Shown here piece after piece: positions 40,528 to 47,825 of a stretch of DNA of 49,395 nt. The position numbers were made by a program, and so were the translations under genes. The notes under the pieces are model-generated. The model saw only the letters and a list, made by a program, of their open reading frames with translations. It searched no databases and had not been told where the DNA came from. The stretch's first letter is position 1. Every line of letters begins with the position of its first letter. Origin of the DNA: a virus; IMG/VR virus record IMGVR_UViG_3300037808_001135, positions 1 through 49,395 of that record; one strand, given 5' to 3'.

Positions 40528-41102
40528 TGAACAAGACAGCCATGACAGTGTTTGGGTCGGTGCTGATTGCCCTGCTGGGCGCGTGCGGAGCGCTGGGTAG
40601 CGTTGCGCAGGAGAAGGTTGACAGCGAGAACGCCTTCCAGCGGACGACCTCGGCACAGATCGAGCACCAGCGCCAGCAACTATCAGACCTGCGCCGCAGT
40701 GCTGCCCCGAGGCACGAGCTTGACGCAGCCCAGGAGCGCCTCGACAACTTCCAGCGCATTATGGAGGCGAGTCAGAAGCGCGAGGCCACAGTGATTGCCG
40801 ACGACAAGGGCAAGACGGTCGGCCAGGGCCTGGGCCTGATCAACAGCCTGCTGGTCCTGCTCGGTGGCGGCGGGGCCGCTGGCGCCACGCTCTCCGGGCT
40901 GCTGCAGAAGTTCACCCCGAGCCGCGGTGCGGCTGAGCTCGAGAAGGTCAAGGAGCGAGGCCGGCAGGTGGAGTCCAAGCTAGACCTGGCACTTGCCACC
41001 ATCACGGCCTTCCAGGAGGGCCTGACGCAGCCGGCCCCCCCGGGCTACACTGGGCCGGGCGACACGGTGCCTCCGTCTTCACCGCCGGCGCCGACAGCCT
41101 GA
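40527..41102 (+). CDS. Lipoprotein-like membrane protein, last gene of virion operon, 191 aa
   Basis: An N-terminal lipoprotein-type signal (VFGSVLIALLGAC, lipobox LGAC, Cys20) is followed by a long coiled coil (30-92). A second hydrophobic stretch (LGLINSLLVLLGGGGAAGAT, about 102-121), a helix and a Pro-rich tail complete it. Outer-membrane lipid anchor plus helical rod plus hydrophobic segment suits a spanin-like or ejection-channel protein. It shares this plan, but not sequence, with the 3070-3543 protein. The ATG overlaps the giant gene stop (TGATG). Confidence 0.75.
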   Translation: MNKTAMTVFGSVLIALLGACGALGSVAQEKVDSENAFQRTTSAQIEHQRQQLSDLRRSAAPRHELDAAQERLDNFQRIMEASQKREATVIADDKGKTVGQGLGLINSLLVLLGGGGAAGATLSGLLQKFTPSRGAAELEKVKERGRQVESKLDLALATITAFQEGLTQPAPPGYTGPGDTVPPSSPPAPTA

Positions 41103-41129
41103 AAGGGTCTAGCGAAACAGCCCTTTCAG
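41099..41129. terminator. Hairpin CTGAAAGGG / CCCTTTCAG
   Basis: A nine-bp perfect stem with a 13-base loop overlaps the stop codon of the last plus-strand gene. With the adjacent hairpin at 41130-41164 it forms a bidirectional barrier between the converging operons. Confidence 0.75.
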
Positions 41130-41164
41130 TGGCCCCTCCGGCGTATAAGCCACCGGGGGGGCCA
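41130..41164. terminator. Hairpin TGGCCCCTCCGG / CCGGGGGGGCCA
   Basis: A 12-base stem (one G-U pair) with an 11-base loop lies 35 bases before the stop of the minus-strand endonuclease gene. It can act on both strands. Confidence 0.75.
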
Positions 41165-41198
41165 CTATCTAGTAAAGGGACCCTCTACGGGCAGGGAC

Positions 41199-41630
41199 TC
41201 ACTTGTGGAAGTTCCTCATGCTGGAGCGCAGGTAGACGCGACCGTTTGACCCGGGCTGCACACGCAGTGTGGGCGTCCCGTTACCGTTCAGAAGGTCCAT
41301 GATGTACTCCAGCGCGTAGCCCTTGCGGATCAGCGACGAGTCCACACGCAGTACCGTCCAGCCCATGATGGCCGCTGTGTTGTACTTGTGCAGGTCTCCG
41401 ATGAAGCCCCAAGGGGACATGTGTCGGGAGGGGCCTTGGTGCACCCCCCCTTCCACCTCGAGAGCGATCTTCTTTTCAGGCCAGGCGAAGTCGAAGCGCC
41501 ACTGGCGCTTGAGCTCGTCCCTGGCAAAGTAGAACTCCTTCTCGAACGGGTCGATCTTGCCCACGTCGAGCATGCTGCAGAGGCTGAGCTCCATCAGTTG
41601 AGAGATCGAGAGCCCCCTGGGTTCGCTCAT
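41199..41630 (-). CDS. DUF559/VSR-like endonuclease
   Basis: The 143-aa protein has the PD-(D/E)XK-type core seen in DUF559/VSR-related nucleases: RFDFAW with Asp47, IALEVEGGVH with Glu58, Glu60 and His64, then a GPSRH segment and Lys82 with GWTVLRV (90-96). In phages such enzymes nick or resolve branched DNA, or attack host DNA. It is the last gene of the minus-strand operon and overlaps its neighbour by four bases (ATGA). It ends next to the shared terminator. The substrate is unknown. Confidence 0.82.
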   Translation of the reverse strand: MSEPRGLSISQLMELSLCSMLDVGKIDPFEKEFYFARDELKRQWRFDFAWPEKKIALEVEGGVHQGPSRHMSPWGFIGDLHKYNTAAIMGWTVLRVDSSLIRKGYALEYIMDLLNGNGTPTLRVQPGSNGRVYLRSSMRNFHK

Positions 41631-41884
41631 TCCTCCTCCTCATCGAATCCGTAGTCGAGGATGCGGGTGCCCTCACCCTCGTAGGCCTTGAGGTACGCAC
41701 GGACGAGGTTCATCATCTCCGACTCGGTCGATGGCTGCCCGGTGGTGCCCCCGCAGAGGTTGACGCCACTGTCTGTCTCCACGGCCAGGATCACGATCAG
41801 GCGGACAGATGCCCCGTCAGGGATCTCACTGCCCGCCCCTTTGATGCAGCGCTCCAAGAGGGCCATGGCCTCGATGGGGTCCAT
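41627..41884 (-). CDS. Hypothetical protein, 85 aa
   Basis: I use the ATG at 41884, which overlaps the Rad52-like stop (TGATG); a longer frame would run into that gene. The protein is small and mixed alpha/beta (VRLIVILAVETDSGVNLCGG near 27-46) with an acidic end. Family unknown. Placement between an annealing protein and an endonuclease suggests a recombination accessory role, but no motif shows it. Confidence 0.72.
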   Translation of the reverse strand: MDPIEAMALLERCIKGAGSEIPDGASVRLIVILAVETDSGVNLCGGTTGQPSTESEMMNLVRAYLKAYEGEGTRILDYGFDEEEE

Positions 41885-42891
41885 CACGCATCGCCCTCCA
41901 CTTGCAGCGACAGGCCTTTCTCGAGGTTCCCGAAGCTCATAATCTCCTCCTCCACGGGCCACTTATCCATTACCCGCTTGGTAAGGATCATCCGACACTT
42001 GCTCCTGGTGTTGGGGCTATTCTTGGAGGTCTTGAAGGCCTGGTACCAGAGCCACTCCCATCGACCACCACTGCCCAGCTCACACCTGAGCATCTCGCCC
42101 CAGACGTAGCCCTTCTCCTTCCACTTCTCCCCTGGGACGTTCCTGCCCAGCCAGTGGGGTTCTCCTAACTGGTATCTCATCTTTCCACCGCCTTCCGGCT
42201 CTGAGGCCGCCGGAGCCTGGGTTGCAGCAGGCGGGCTCTCAGAGCCTTGGGGCACCTGGCCCTGCTGGCGGACCAGCCCAGGCAGGAATCGGTCGATCGA
42301 GGAGGGCGGACTCCACTTCTCCTTCCAGTCCCTCTTCATCCTCCACTTCCCGTTCTGCCCCTTCTCAGACCAGCCCTCGTTGGCCCAGATCACGATGTCG
42401 GGGAAGTCGTACAGGTAGCGCCCGATACCCCACTTCACGGCTGCCCGCTTCAGTGCTGACGACACCCCACCCTTGGTGGCCTCGATGTCGGTCTCATCGG
42501 CTACGTCCTCCTTGGCGACCCAGTCCCCGCCCTGAGCGTCGGTGCTGGTGACCCCGAACTTGCTGGCCGAGTAGACACGGATGCTCAGAGAGCACTTGAC
42601 CCCGTCGCTGCCCCACCGCTCGTAACTGTCCTTCCAGTTGCCTGGCCCAACCACATCGTCCAGCCGGCGCATGATGGCCCTCGCCGTCACATACGTCAGC
42701 ACTGCCGTTGCCCCCTCCGCAAAGAAGCGACTCGGCTTGAACTCCAGTTGGTCCAGGGGGAAGTAGGCCTCGAGCTCCTGCTGAACCTCCTGCAGGCTCT
42801 TGCCCCCGGCCCGCAGGATGGGGCTGCCCGATCGCAGCGTCTCCATCTGCTCTTGCATGAACGGGTCGTCGTCGATGTTGGGCTCATCCAC
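41884..42891 (-). CDS. Rad52-type single-strand annealing protein
   Basis: The 335-aa protein has a Rad52/Sak-family core: YVTARAIMRRLDDVVGPGNW (67-86) and GGVSSALKRAAVKWGIGRYL (141-160). These belong to the Rad52 fold that forms rings and anneals complementary single strands. The C-terminal part, after a Pro/Gln-rich linker near 215-240, is variable and may bind partners. The GTG start at 42891 follows AAGGCGG, and the gene overlaps both neighbours. With the Cas4-like nuclease three genes upstream it would form a recombination pair comparable to phage exonuclease/annealase systems. Confidence 0.9.
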   Translation of the reverse strand: MDEPNIDDDPFMQEQMETLRSGSPILRAGGKSLQEVQQELEAYFPLDQLEFKPSRFFAEGATAVLTYVTARAIMRRLDDVVGPGNWKDSYERWGSDGVKCSLSIRVYSASKFGVTSTDAQGGDWVAKEDVADETDIEATKGGVSSALKRAAVKWGIGRYLYDFPDIVIWANEGWSEKGQNGKWRMKRDWKEKWSPPSSIDRFLPGLVRQQGQVPQGSESPPAATQAPAASEPEGGGKMRYQLGEPHWLGRNVPGEKWKEKGYVWGEMLRCELGSGGRWEWLWYQAFKTSKNSPNTRSKCRMILTKRVMDKWPVEEEIMSFGNLEKGLSLQVEGDA

Positions 42892-43111
42892 GATGCACCG
42901 CCTTCGTTATCAGATCGAGCTGAGCGGTAAGGCACTTCCGGCAGAGGTCGTCAAGATGGAACTCGTGGATCCACTTTCTCTCTTGTTCATACGCTCTACC
43001 TCGTCGGGTCACCCGCATCCGGACGTCCTCGTCCACCTTCGCGTCATTGACGGAGAACGGCTCCTCGGGCGAGTCCTCCGCCCCACAGTTGTCGCATTTC
43101 AGAATCTTCAT
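42884..43111 (-). CDS. Small zinc-ribbon protein, 75 aa
   Basis: CDNC near the N terminus (6-9) and CRKC near the C terminus (57-60) form a likely four-cysteine zinc site with basic residues between (RMRVTRRGRAYEQERK). The start follows a GGAGGAACC ribosome site, as in several neighbours. It ends overlapping the Rad52-like start. Possibly DNA- or protein-binding; not assigned. Confidence 0.78.
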   Translation of the reverse strand: MKILKCDNCGAEDSPEEPFSVNDAKVDEDVRMRVTRRGRAYEQERKWIHEFHLDDLCRKCLTAQLDLITKAVHRG

Positions 43112-43126
43112 GGTTCCTCCGGTGCC

Positions 43127-44155
43127 CTAGTAGGTGGGCTTGATGTCTTCGGTCGGGATCTTGCCAATGTTGGACTTCTCATAGCGGGGGCCACCCCCTG
43201 CGGAGCTGGAGCCCTCCCCGTCCCTCCACGTGCCAGGGCTTGACACGCTTAGCTTGGGGATGCGCTTACCAGGTGCTCCATCGTGCACCCCTGCGTTCTT
43301 CCAGCAGCTCATGCCCACAGGGCAGTAGTTGCACTGCCAGGGGAGGGCATTGCCCTTCACCGGCCCGTAGTCCGGGGAGACGTCTCGCTGCTTGCCCTTG
43401 ACGATCGCCTTGAACAGCAAGGCGTACTGAGGCCGCACCTGGCTCTCGACCAGGAGCCGCATCTCATCCACCGGCACGTGGTGCTGGAAGAGTTCGTGGG
43501 TGCCCTTGTTCTCGAACAGGAAGACTGGGTCGAGCATCTCGATGCCCTGGTTGGCCTCCTCGAACGCGACCACGTAACTGGCCAGCTGGGCTTTGTAGCC
43601 GGCGTCGATCTTCTTGCCTGGGTCCTCCTTGGTCAGTTTGAACGAGAAGGGGTTGGCCGTCTTGCATTCGACCACCGTGACCTTGCCCTCGGTGTCGATC
43701 AGAATGGCGTCCGAGCGACCGCGGACATAGATCAGACGACCTTCATTCCCATCCGGCTCGATCTTCACCGGCAGGTCCTTGCCGCCGAACATGACGGACA
43801 AGACATCCTCGAGCTTGTTAGCGAAGTCCTGGTCCCATCCATCGTCGCTGTCTGGGTTGGGGATCTCGAGCCAGTGCTCGGTCTCCAGCATGACGGCCAT
43901 GCCTGCCTCTGTGGCGGAGGTCACGAAGCCCGCGGCCATCTGCTCACCCCGCATGGTGCCGTGAGAGAACATGGCTGCAGCCTCGTAGTCGAGCGGACGC
44001 TCTTCTGCGGGAGAGGCCTTCAGCGCCACCTGGCGCTTGCACTTGCCCGCATTGGACAGGCGCAGCGAGCAGTTGTTGCGCCCTCTGTTGGCGTCGAGAT
44101 AGTTGGTGAGGATGCCCGACTGGACAAGCCCCTGAATGTCTGCATTGGTCTGCAC
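43127..44155 (-). CDS. Cas4/RecB-like PD-(D/E)XK exonuclease
   Basis: I start the 342-aa protein at the GTG at 44155, which shares its G with the TAG of the upstream small gene. The nuclease core shows His65 and Glu71 (FSHGTMRGE), Asp149 (RSDAILID), Glu163 and Lys165 (VVECKT) and YKAQLASY (187-194). Cysteines at 39 (NAGKC) and 275, 278 and 284 (CNYCPVGMSC) match the iron-sulfur cluster arrangement of Cas4/AddB enzymes. Such phage nucleases resect ends for annealing; it pairs with the Rad52-like protein. No CRISPR locus accompanies it. Confidence 0.9.
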   Translation of the reverse strand: MQTNADIQGLVQSGILTNYLDANRGRNNCSLRLSNAGKCKRQVALKASPAEERPLDYEAAAMFSHGTMRGEQMAAGFVTSATEAGMAVMLETEHWLEIPNPDSDDGWDQDFANKLEDVLSVMFGGKDLPVKIEPDGNEGRLIYVRGRSDAILIDTEGKVTVVECKTANPFSFKLTKEDPGKKIDAGYKAQLASYVVAFEEANQGIEMLDPVFLFENKGTHELFQHHVPVDEMRLLVESQVRPQYALLFKAIVKGKQRDVSPDYGPVKGNALPWQCNYCPVGMSCWKNAGVHDGAPGKRIPKLSVSSPGTWRDGEGSSSAGGGPRYEKSNIGKIPTEDIKPTY

Positions 44156-44247
44156 TAGAAGTCTCCTGCCACCCAGAGGGTGGCGATGATGAGTAGAAAG
44201 AAGGTGACCCACTCCCAGGGCTGAAGGGTGTGGCGGGGGAGGCTCAC
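44155..44247 (-). CDS. 30-aa membrane micropeptide
   Basis: A GTG at 44247, overlapping the upstream TGA, opens a 30-codon frame ending at TAG, whose G is shared with the nuclease GTG. The sequence has a short polar start (MSLPRHTLQP) and one membrane helix (WEWVTFFLLIIATLWVAGDF, 11-30). The exact fit between two genes, with coupling at both ends, is the main evidence that it is translated. It could be a small regulator or holin-like peptide. Confidence 0.6.
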   Translation of the reverse strand: MSLPRHTLQPWEWVTFFLLIIATLWVAGDF

Positions 44248-44474
44248 TCGAGCCCCTCTCGGTAGTTGTCCTCAAGCTCCTGCGGCAGGCACTTGTTGCT
44301 CCGTAGTTGGATGACGCAGAGCTGGCGAAAGCATGTCGCCATCATGTGCGCGTCTTCCTGGTCGCACCCGGCTCGCCGGAACTCGTTGTAGGCGATCTGG
44401 GGCAGATCATGTGCCCCGCGGCCAGCCCGGTGAGCTTCAGCCGCGAGGCGCAGTTGCGTCTTCTGATCGGCCAC
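44244..44474 (-). CDS. Hypothetical protein, 76 aa
   Basis: The frame opens at a GTG at 44474 that shares a base with the upstream TAG. The protein is helical, with an N-terminal LRLAAEAHRAGRGAHDLPQI stretch and three cysteines in the second half. No family is recognised. It is coupled at both ends within the minus-strand operon. Confidence 0.68.
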   Translation of the reverse strand: MADQKTQLRLAAEAHRAGRGAHDLPQIAYNEFRRAGCDQEDAHMMATCFRQLCVIQLRSNKCLPQELEDNYREGLE

Positions 44475-44725
44475 TACAAGGCGCAGAGGTAGCCGTCGAG
44501 GAAGGCCTGAACCTCCTTGGAGCTCAGCCCTTGTTCGAGCACAAGCATGGACATCTCCGACTTCTGGATAATCGAGTAGCCGTCCGGTACGTCTGAGCGC
44601 ATCACGCTTAGCTCGCAGTCGTCCTCCTTGCCGATCAACTTACTGTTGATTGAGGTCAGGGTGCGTACACGCAGGTCTCGGGCGTTCATCGTCTTCGCTG
44701 CTTCGGTCAGTTTTTGTTGCTTCAT
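44474..44725 (-). CDS. Hypothetical protein, 83 aa
   Basis: Preceded by a perfect GGAGGAACC ribosome site. Mixed alpha/beta, with a basic first half (ARDLRVRTLTSINSKLIG) and an acidic hydrophobic end (KEVQAFLDGYLCAL). No motif is recognised. The gene has its own strong initiation signal after a 15-base gap, so it may be made at a higher level than neighbours. Confidence 0.72.
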   Translation of the reverse strand: MKQQKLTEAAKTMNARDLRVRTLTSINSKLIGKEDDCELSVMRSDVPDGYSIIQKSEMSMLVLEQGLSSKEVQAFLDGYLCAL

Positions 44726-44740
44726 GGTTCCTCCAGGGGG

Positions 44741-44947
44741 TTAGTTGTCGCGCTCCATGCGCTCCTCGATGCCACAGTCATTGCAGCACCGACGTTCAAA
44801 GTCGTAGATGGCGATGTTCACGTGCTTGCCGCAGTGAGCGCACCGCTCAGGGATAGTTCGCTTGGCCTCATTCACTAGGCGCTGGATCTCCATTCTATCC
44901 ATGTCCTCCATCATCTCATTCTTCTCTTCCTCGGTAGGGTAGTTCAC
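44741..44947 (-). CDS. Small zinc-ribbon protein, 68 aa
   Basis: An acidic helix (TEEEKNEMMEDMDRMEIQRL) is followed by a clear zinc ribbon: CAHC (36-39) and CNDC (55-58). Its ATG overlaps the stop of the upstream gene (ATGA). The pattern is like DksA/TraR-type C4 fingers in layout (acidic coiled helix plus C4 finger), which bind RNA polymerase. That comparison is an idea from architecture only. Confidence 0.76.
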   Translation of the reverse strand: MNYPTEEEKNEMMEDMDRMEIQRLVNEAKRTIPERCAHCGKHVNIAIYDFERRCCNDCGIEERMERDN

Positions 44948-45411
44948 CCCTCCAACTCCTCAACGACCTGTTGGCATCGTGGGTGCAGTTCCGGGGCCTG
45001 AGCAGACGCGAACACCATTTCCCGCCCAGGCTTCTGCGGGTGAACATCGCACTGGGGGGACCGGGCCACAACTCGGATGGTGAACCCACCTACCTGCCAC
45101 TCTGCATCGAGTTCGAGATTCGTCCCGTTGTCGGTCTTGATCTCGCTTGGCTTTCGACCAATCCAGGCAGTCACGGCTTGGACTCGACCGGACCACTCGT
45201 GAATATCCTCCGAGTAAGCCGGGAAGATCATCAGTGGCTGGAACCAGGCAGGGTAATACTCCCCCAGCCCAGCCCCCTCAGGAGGCGGCCCCTTGCGCTT
45301 GAAGAGCTGTCTCATCTCCATCTCGGCAACCTCAGCCTTCTGCCAGGACTCTCTCTTCTCCTCCCGCCACCTCTGCAGTTTAGGCAGCCATTCAGGGTAG
45401 ACGTCAGTCAT
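44944..45411 (-). CDS. Hypothetical protein, 155 aa
   Basis: The ATG at 45411 follows AAAGAGGTG; the frame upstream lies inside the previous gene. The first 50 residues form a charged helix (LPKLQRWREEKRESWQKAEV). The middle is aromatic-rich (GLGEYYPAWFQPLMIFPAYS) and the end has a beta pattern with two cysteines. No family is recognised; it overlaps both neighbours. Confidence 0.72.
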   Translation of the reverse strand: MTDVYPEWLPKLQRWREEKRESWQKAEVAEMEMRQLFKRKGPPPEGAGLGEYYPAWFQPLMIFPAYSEDIHEWSGRVQAVTAWIGRKPSEIKTDNGTNLELDAEWQVGGFTIRVVARSPQCDVHPQKPGREMVFASAQAPELHPRCQQVVEELEG

Positions 45412-45772
45412 TGCATTCACCTCTTTCGCTCTTCTTGGGTTCGTCGGTCTCACTGAGGAGGTACTCAACATCGAGCACATCCCCGCTCTCGAAACTGTCC
45501 CAGTTCCGCTGCATGTGGTCGTGAATGGCTCGGTAGGTGCGCTGCTCGGTGACACTACCTGTCCATCCGTACCCATCGTTGCAGACCGTGGCGCGGACTA
45601 GGTCGAGGCGCATCAGGTACACCCCGAGATTTTCCCCCCACCCTGCACGGCGAAGGAGCCAGTTGTCCTTGGAGAGCTTCTCCTCCGACCTGAACCCCGA
45701 CCACACTCGGATGGCCAGCATCGGGATCATCGTGGCTCTGTCTCTCATCTCGATCGTCTTGGTCTCAATCAT
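45404..45772 (-). CDS. Hypothetical protein, 122 aa
   Basis: The ATG at 45772 overlaps the upstream TGA. Mixed alpha/beta, with a segment like MLAIRVWSGFRSEEKLSKDN and another near DVLDVEYLLSETDEP. No motif is assigned. GGAAGGATCGAGG before the start gives a good ribosome site. Confidence 0.72.
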   Translation of the reverse strand: MIETKTIEMRDRATMIPMLAIRVWSGFRSEEKLSKDNWLLRRAGWGENLGVYLMRLDLVRATVCNDGYGWTGSVTEQRTYRAIHDHMQRNWDSFESGDVLDVEYLLSETDEPKKSERGECND

Positions 45773-46023
45773 CCTCGATCCTTCCTGTGGCCATCGGCCA
45801 CCCACTTGGTTCCGTCGTAGACGTCGAGGAGCATGGCGCCGACTCGAAGCTGTCGGATGCCCACCTCGGCCTCCTCGTTCTCGATGTGCTCAGCAATCTC
45901 GCAGCACAGCTCCAGCAGCTCGAGCTTGCCCAGCGTGAGCGTAAGCTCGGCTGCTTGGTAGTTCTTGCCGCCCACCAGCCAGAGCTGAGCACACCTCTTC
46001 ACAGTTCCTTCGTCGCTACTCAT
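45769..46023 (-). CDS. Hypothetical protein, 84 aa
   Basis: The ATG at 46023 follows GGAAGGAAGGACACG. Helical first half (LTLTLGKLELLELCCEIAEH), then beta-like segments. No family is recognised. The leader GGAAGGAAGGAC is nearly identical to those of the 46016-46369 and 48335-48646 genes, suggesting duplicated initiation regions or shared control. Confidence 0.72.
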   Translation of the reverse strand: MSSDEGTVKRCAQLWLVGGKNYQAAELTLTLGKLELLELCCEIAEHIENEEAEVGIRQLRVGAMLLDVYDGTKWVADGHRKDRG

Positions 46024-46369
46024 CGTGTCCTTCCTTCCACATAGCCACGTACATGTACCCACAACTGCCGTTGGGGGAGAAGTAGAGTGAGTAGCCACCC
46101 TCACTCATCTGATAGCTCTCCTCGCTGTCAGCGTCGACCTCCTCCTCGAGGCACCTCTGCCGCATGAGCTCGAGGCCCTTTTTGTTGACCCATTCCAGCA
46201 ATAGAGCCTTCTCTGGGTCTTCACCTGCGAATGACTGTCGGTCCCACAGGAAGTCGAACGTCGGGAGCTTGCCGGCGCTGCAGTGGTAGATCGCACGTGC
46301 TGCCCACGAGGCAGGCGCATCGTCAGGGATGACGCCACGGGGTCCCCACTCAAGGTTGATGGTACTCAT
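46016..46369 (-). CDS. Hypothetical protein, 117 aa
   Basis: Start at the ATG at 46369 (MSTINLEWGPRG), preceded by GGAAGGAAGGACGCG and overlapping the upstream stop (ATGA). The protein has a mixed core and a C-terminal beta hairpin (GGYSLYFSPNGSCGYMYVAM). No family is recognised. Confidence 0.72.
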   Translation of the reverse strand: MSTINLEWGPRGVIPDDAPASWAARAIYHCSAGKLPTFDFLWDRQSFAGEDPEKALLLEWVNKKGLELMRQRCLEEEVDADSEESYQMSEGGYSLYFSPNGSCGYMYVAMWKEGHDE

Positions 46370-46638
46370 CGCGTCCTTCCTTCCCACCACTCGGTGTAGG
46401 CCCGAGCCATGGTGCCGGCCAGCTCTGTGCGGCAGGCGAGGCAGACCTCGGGGAAGTGGAAGGGCGGTGTTTTGAACCTGTGCCCATTCTGATCGACACC
46501 CACAGTTACTCGTCCGCCAGGCTCAACCTGCCCTTCCGGGCTTGGCCAGTCCGTGACGAAGACTGTTGAGGGCCTCTTCAGGAGGCACTTCTCACGGGAG
46601 ATGTCCCCGCATCGGTCACAGTTGTGGACACTACTCAT
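46366..46638 (-). CDS. Zinc-ribbon-like protein, 90 aa
   Basis: The ATG at 46638 has GGAGG seven bases upstream. Two cysteine pairs, CDRC (7-10) and CLAC (66-69), enclose a beta-rich middle and predict a four-cysteine zinc site. The end is helical and tryptophan-rich (YTEWWEGRTR). Function unknown; it may bind nucleic acid. Confidence 0.75.
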   Translation of the reverse strand: MSSVHNCDRCGDISREKCLLKRPSTVFVTDWPSPEGQVEPGGRVTVGVDQNGHRFKTPPFHFPEVCLACRTELAGTMARAYTEWWEGRTR

Positions 46639-46883
46639 GCCACCACCTCCACACACTTCCGGCAGAGCCGTATCCGGGTGCACTTGACGGCATACATGGC
46701 CTTCATGCCCCCACGTGAGCAGTCAGCGCGGCTAGTGCCACACTCAGTGCCAGGTCGAACCGTGCCTTCGGTCATCACGTGGTAGACGGGACTACCGGGC
46801 AGGCAGAACACCTGCCGGCTCCTGAACTTGGGGGGGATGTCAGTGACTCTCTCGCAGAGAATCGTCTTGGATTTAGTCTTCAC
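46635..46883 (-). CDS. Cysteine-rich small protein, 82 aa
   Basis: I prefer the GTG at 46883, six bases after GGAGGACATGC; an ATG at 46901 is possible. Cysteines in CGTSRADC, KCTRIRLC and RKC near the C terminus suggest metal binding. It overlaps both neighbours. Family unknown. Confidence 0.68.
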   Translation of the reverse strand: MKTKSKTILCERVTDIPPKFRSRQVFCLPGSPVYHVMTEGTVRPGTECGTSRADCSRGGMKAMYAVKCTRIRLCRKCVEVVA

Positions 46884-47151
46884 GCATGTCCTCCATGCCA
46901 CTGGTTGCGAGGTCGGCTAGACGTTCGATGGCTTTCCCAAAGTTCTCGTGGAAAGAGACAGCCAGGATGTAGGTGTCGAGCAGGTGTCGCCGTGAGGGAC
47001 TGCCCGACCTGTTCGGGTCTAGGGTGGCGGTGCGTCTGGATATGATCCAACCGTTCCCGGTGATGGTGGGTATGTGTGCGTCCAGGAGCTCAACCCGGTC
47101 GTCTCCGTGCTGGATCAGCCTTCTGATCTCGTCTCTGCATTTGCTGTTCAT
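46873..47151 (-). CDS. Hypothetical protein, 92 aa
   Basis: The ATG at 47151 overlaps the GP88-like stop (ATGA). The frame is open further upstream, but that is in the GP88-like gene. Basic N-terminal half, a middle with THPTITGNGWIISRRT-like beta character (IPTITGNGWIISRR), and a helical end. No family is recognised. Confidence 0.7.
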   Translation of the reverse strand: MNSKCRDEIRRLIQHGDDRVELLDAHIPTITGNGWIISRRTATLDPNRSGSPSRRHLLDTYILAVSFHENFGKAIERLADLATSGMEDMRED

Positions 47152-47825
47152 GCGTCGGTCCTTGCTGGGATGAATGCTGTCGGGTTCTTGATCGCCTTGC
47201 CCTTGGGCTTGAGCCACAGAAGAGAGCCAGGCGGGTGCAGGAAGGTCAGGTCGTGCTCGTCGCCGTTGACGACATGACGGTGATCGGGCTTGGTGTGTGA
47301 CGCGACCGCCACGTTCCAGCCACGGTTGGTGAGGTCTACAGCCTCGCCAGGGCTCTTCTCGCTCCAGCTGTAGGTCAGGTGGTAGTTGGCGGGCATCTCG
47401 CCAGCCGCCCACTCCTCCATGCGGTCGAAGCCCTTGGTGTAGTCGTAGAACTGGACCTCGGGGAAGTCCTTGAAGATCCAGGGCATGACCACCTCCCACG
47501 ACACATCGCTGAATGCGTTGGGTCGACAGGCAGGCTTCACATCCCTGCGTCTAGCAATGCCTCGCAGTTGGACCAGGTCCGACCTGAGCTCCTCCTCAAA
47601 CCGGGTCGTCTCCTCGAAGAGCAGCTTGGTGCGTCTGATACGAGCGCCCTTGACGCGCTTGTGCTGCCCATGGCCGGATCCGTAGACGCACGTGAAGAAG
47701 CACGAGCCTCGCCAGGGGCAGACCTCGTGGCCACTGATCTTGCCAGGGGCTAGTTGGAGTGCGTAGGTGAGCCAGCCCAGAGCCTTGGACAGCTCGGTCT
47801 TGTAGTTGGTCGAGAGGAGCAGCAT
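47148..47825 (-). CDS. GP88-family protein (mycobacteriophage gene product 88-like)
   Basis: The 225-aa protein starts LSTNYKTELSKALGWLTYAL with an LAPGK segment and a cysteine cluster (CPWRGSCFFTC, 36-46) followed by VYGSGHG, the layout of the phage GP88 family. Its molecular role is not known to me. The ATG overlaps the upstream TAA (TAATG). The family was first noted in mycobacteriophages, but its presence alone does not prove an actinobacterial host. Confidence 0.82.
   Translation of the reverse strand: MLLLSTNYKTELSKALGWLTYALQLAPGKISGHEVCPWRGSCFFTCVYGSGHGQHKRVKGARIRRTKLLFEETTRFEEELRSDLVQLRGIARRRDVKPACRPNAFSDVSWEVVMPWIFKDFPEVQFYDYTKGFDRMEEWAAGEMPANYHLTYSWSEKSPGEAVDLTNRGWNVAVASHTKPDHRHVVNGDEHDLTFLHPPGSLLWLKPKGKAIKNPTAFIPARTDA

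Noticed and set aside
43127-44155. CRISPR-associated cas4 of a phage CRISPR system
   Set aside because: No repeat array and no other cas genes are present. The neighbourhood fits a recombination exonuclease.
46873-47499. A 208-aa protein starting inside the GP88-like gene
   Set aside because: The upstream portion is an alternative-frame translation of the GP88-like gene; the ATG at 47151 that overlaps its stop is the credible start.
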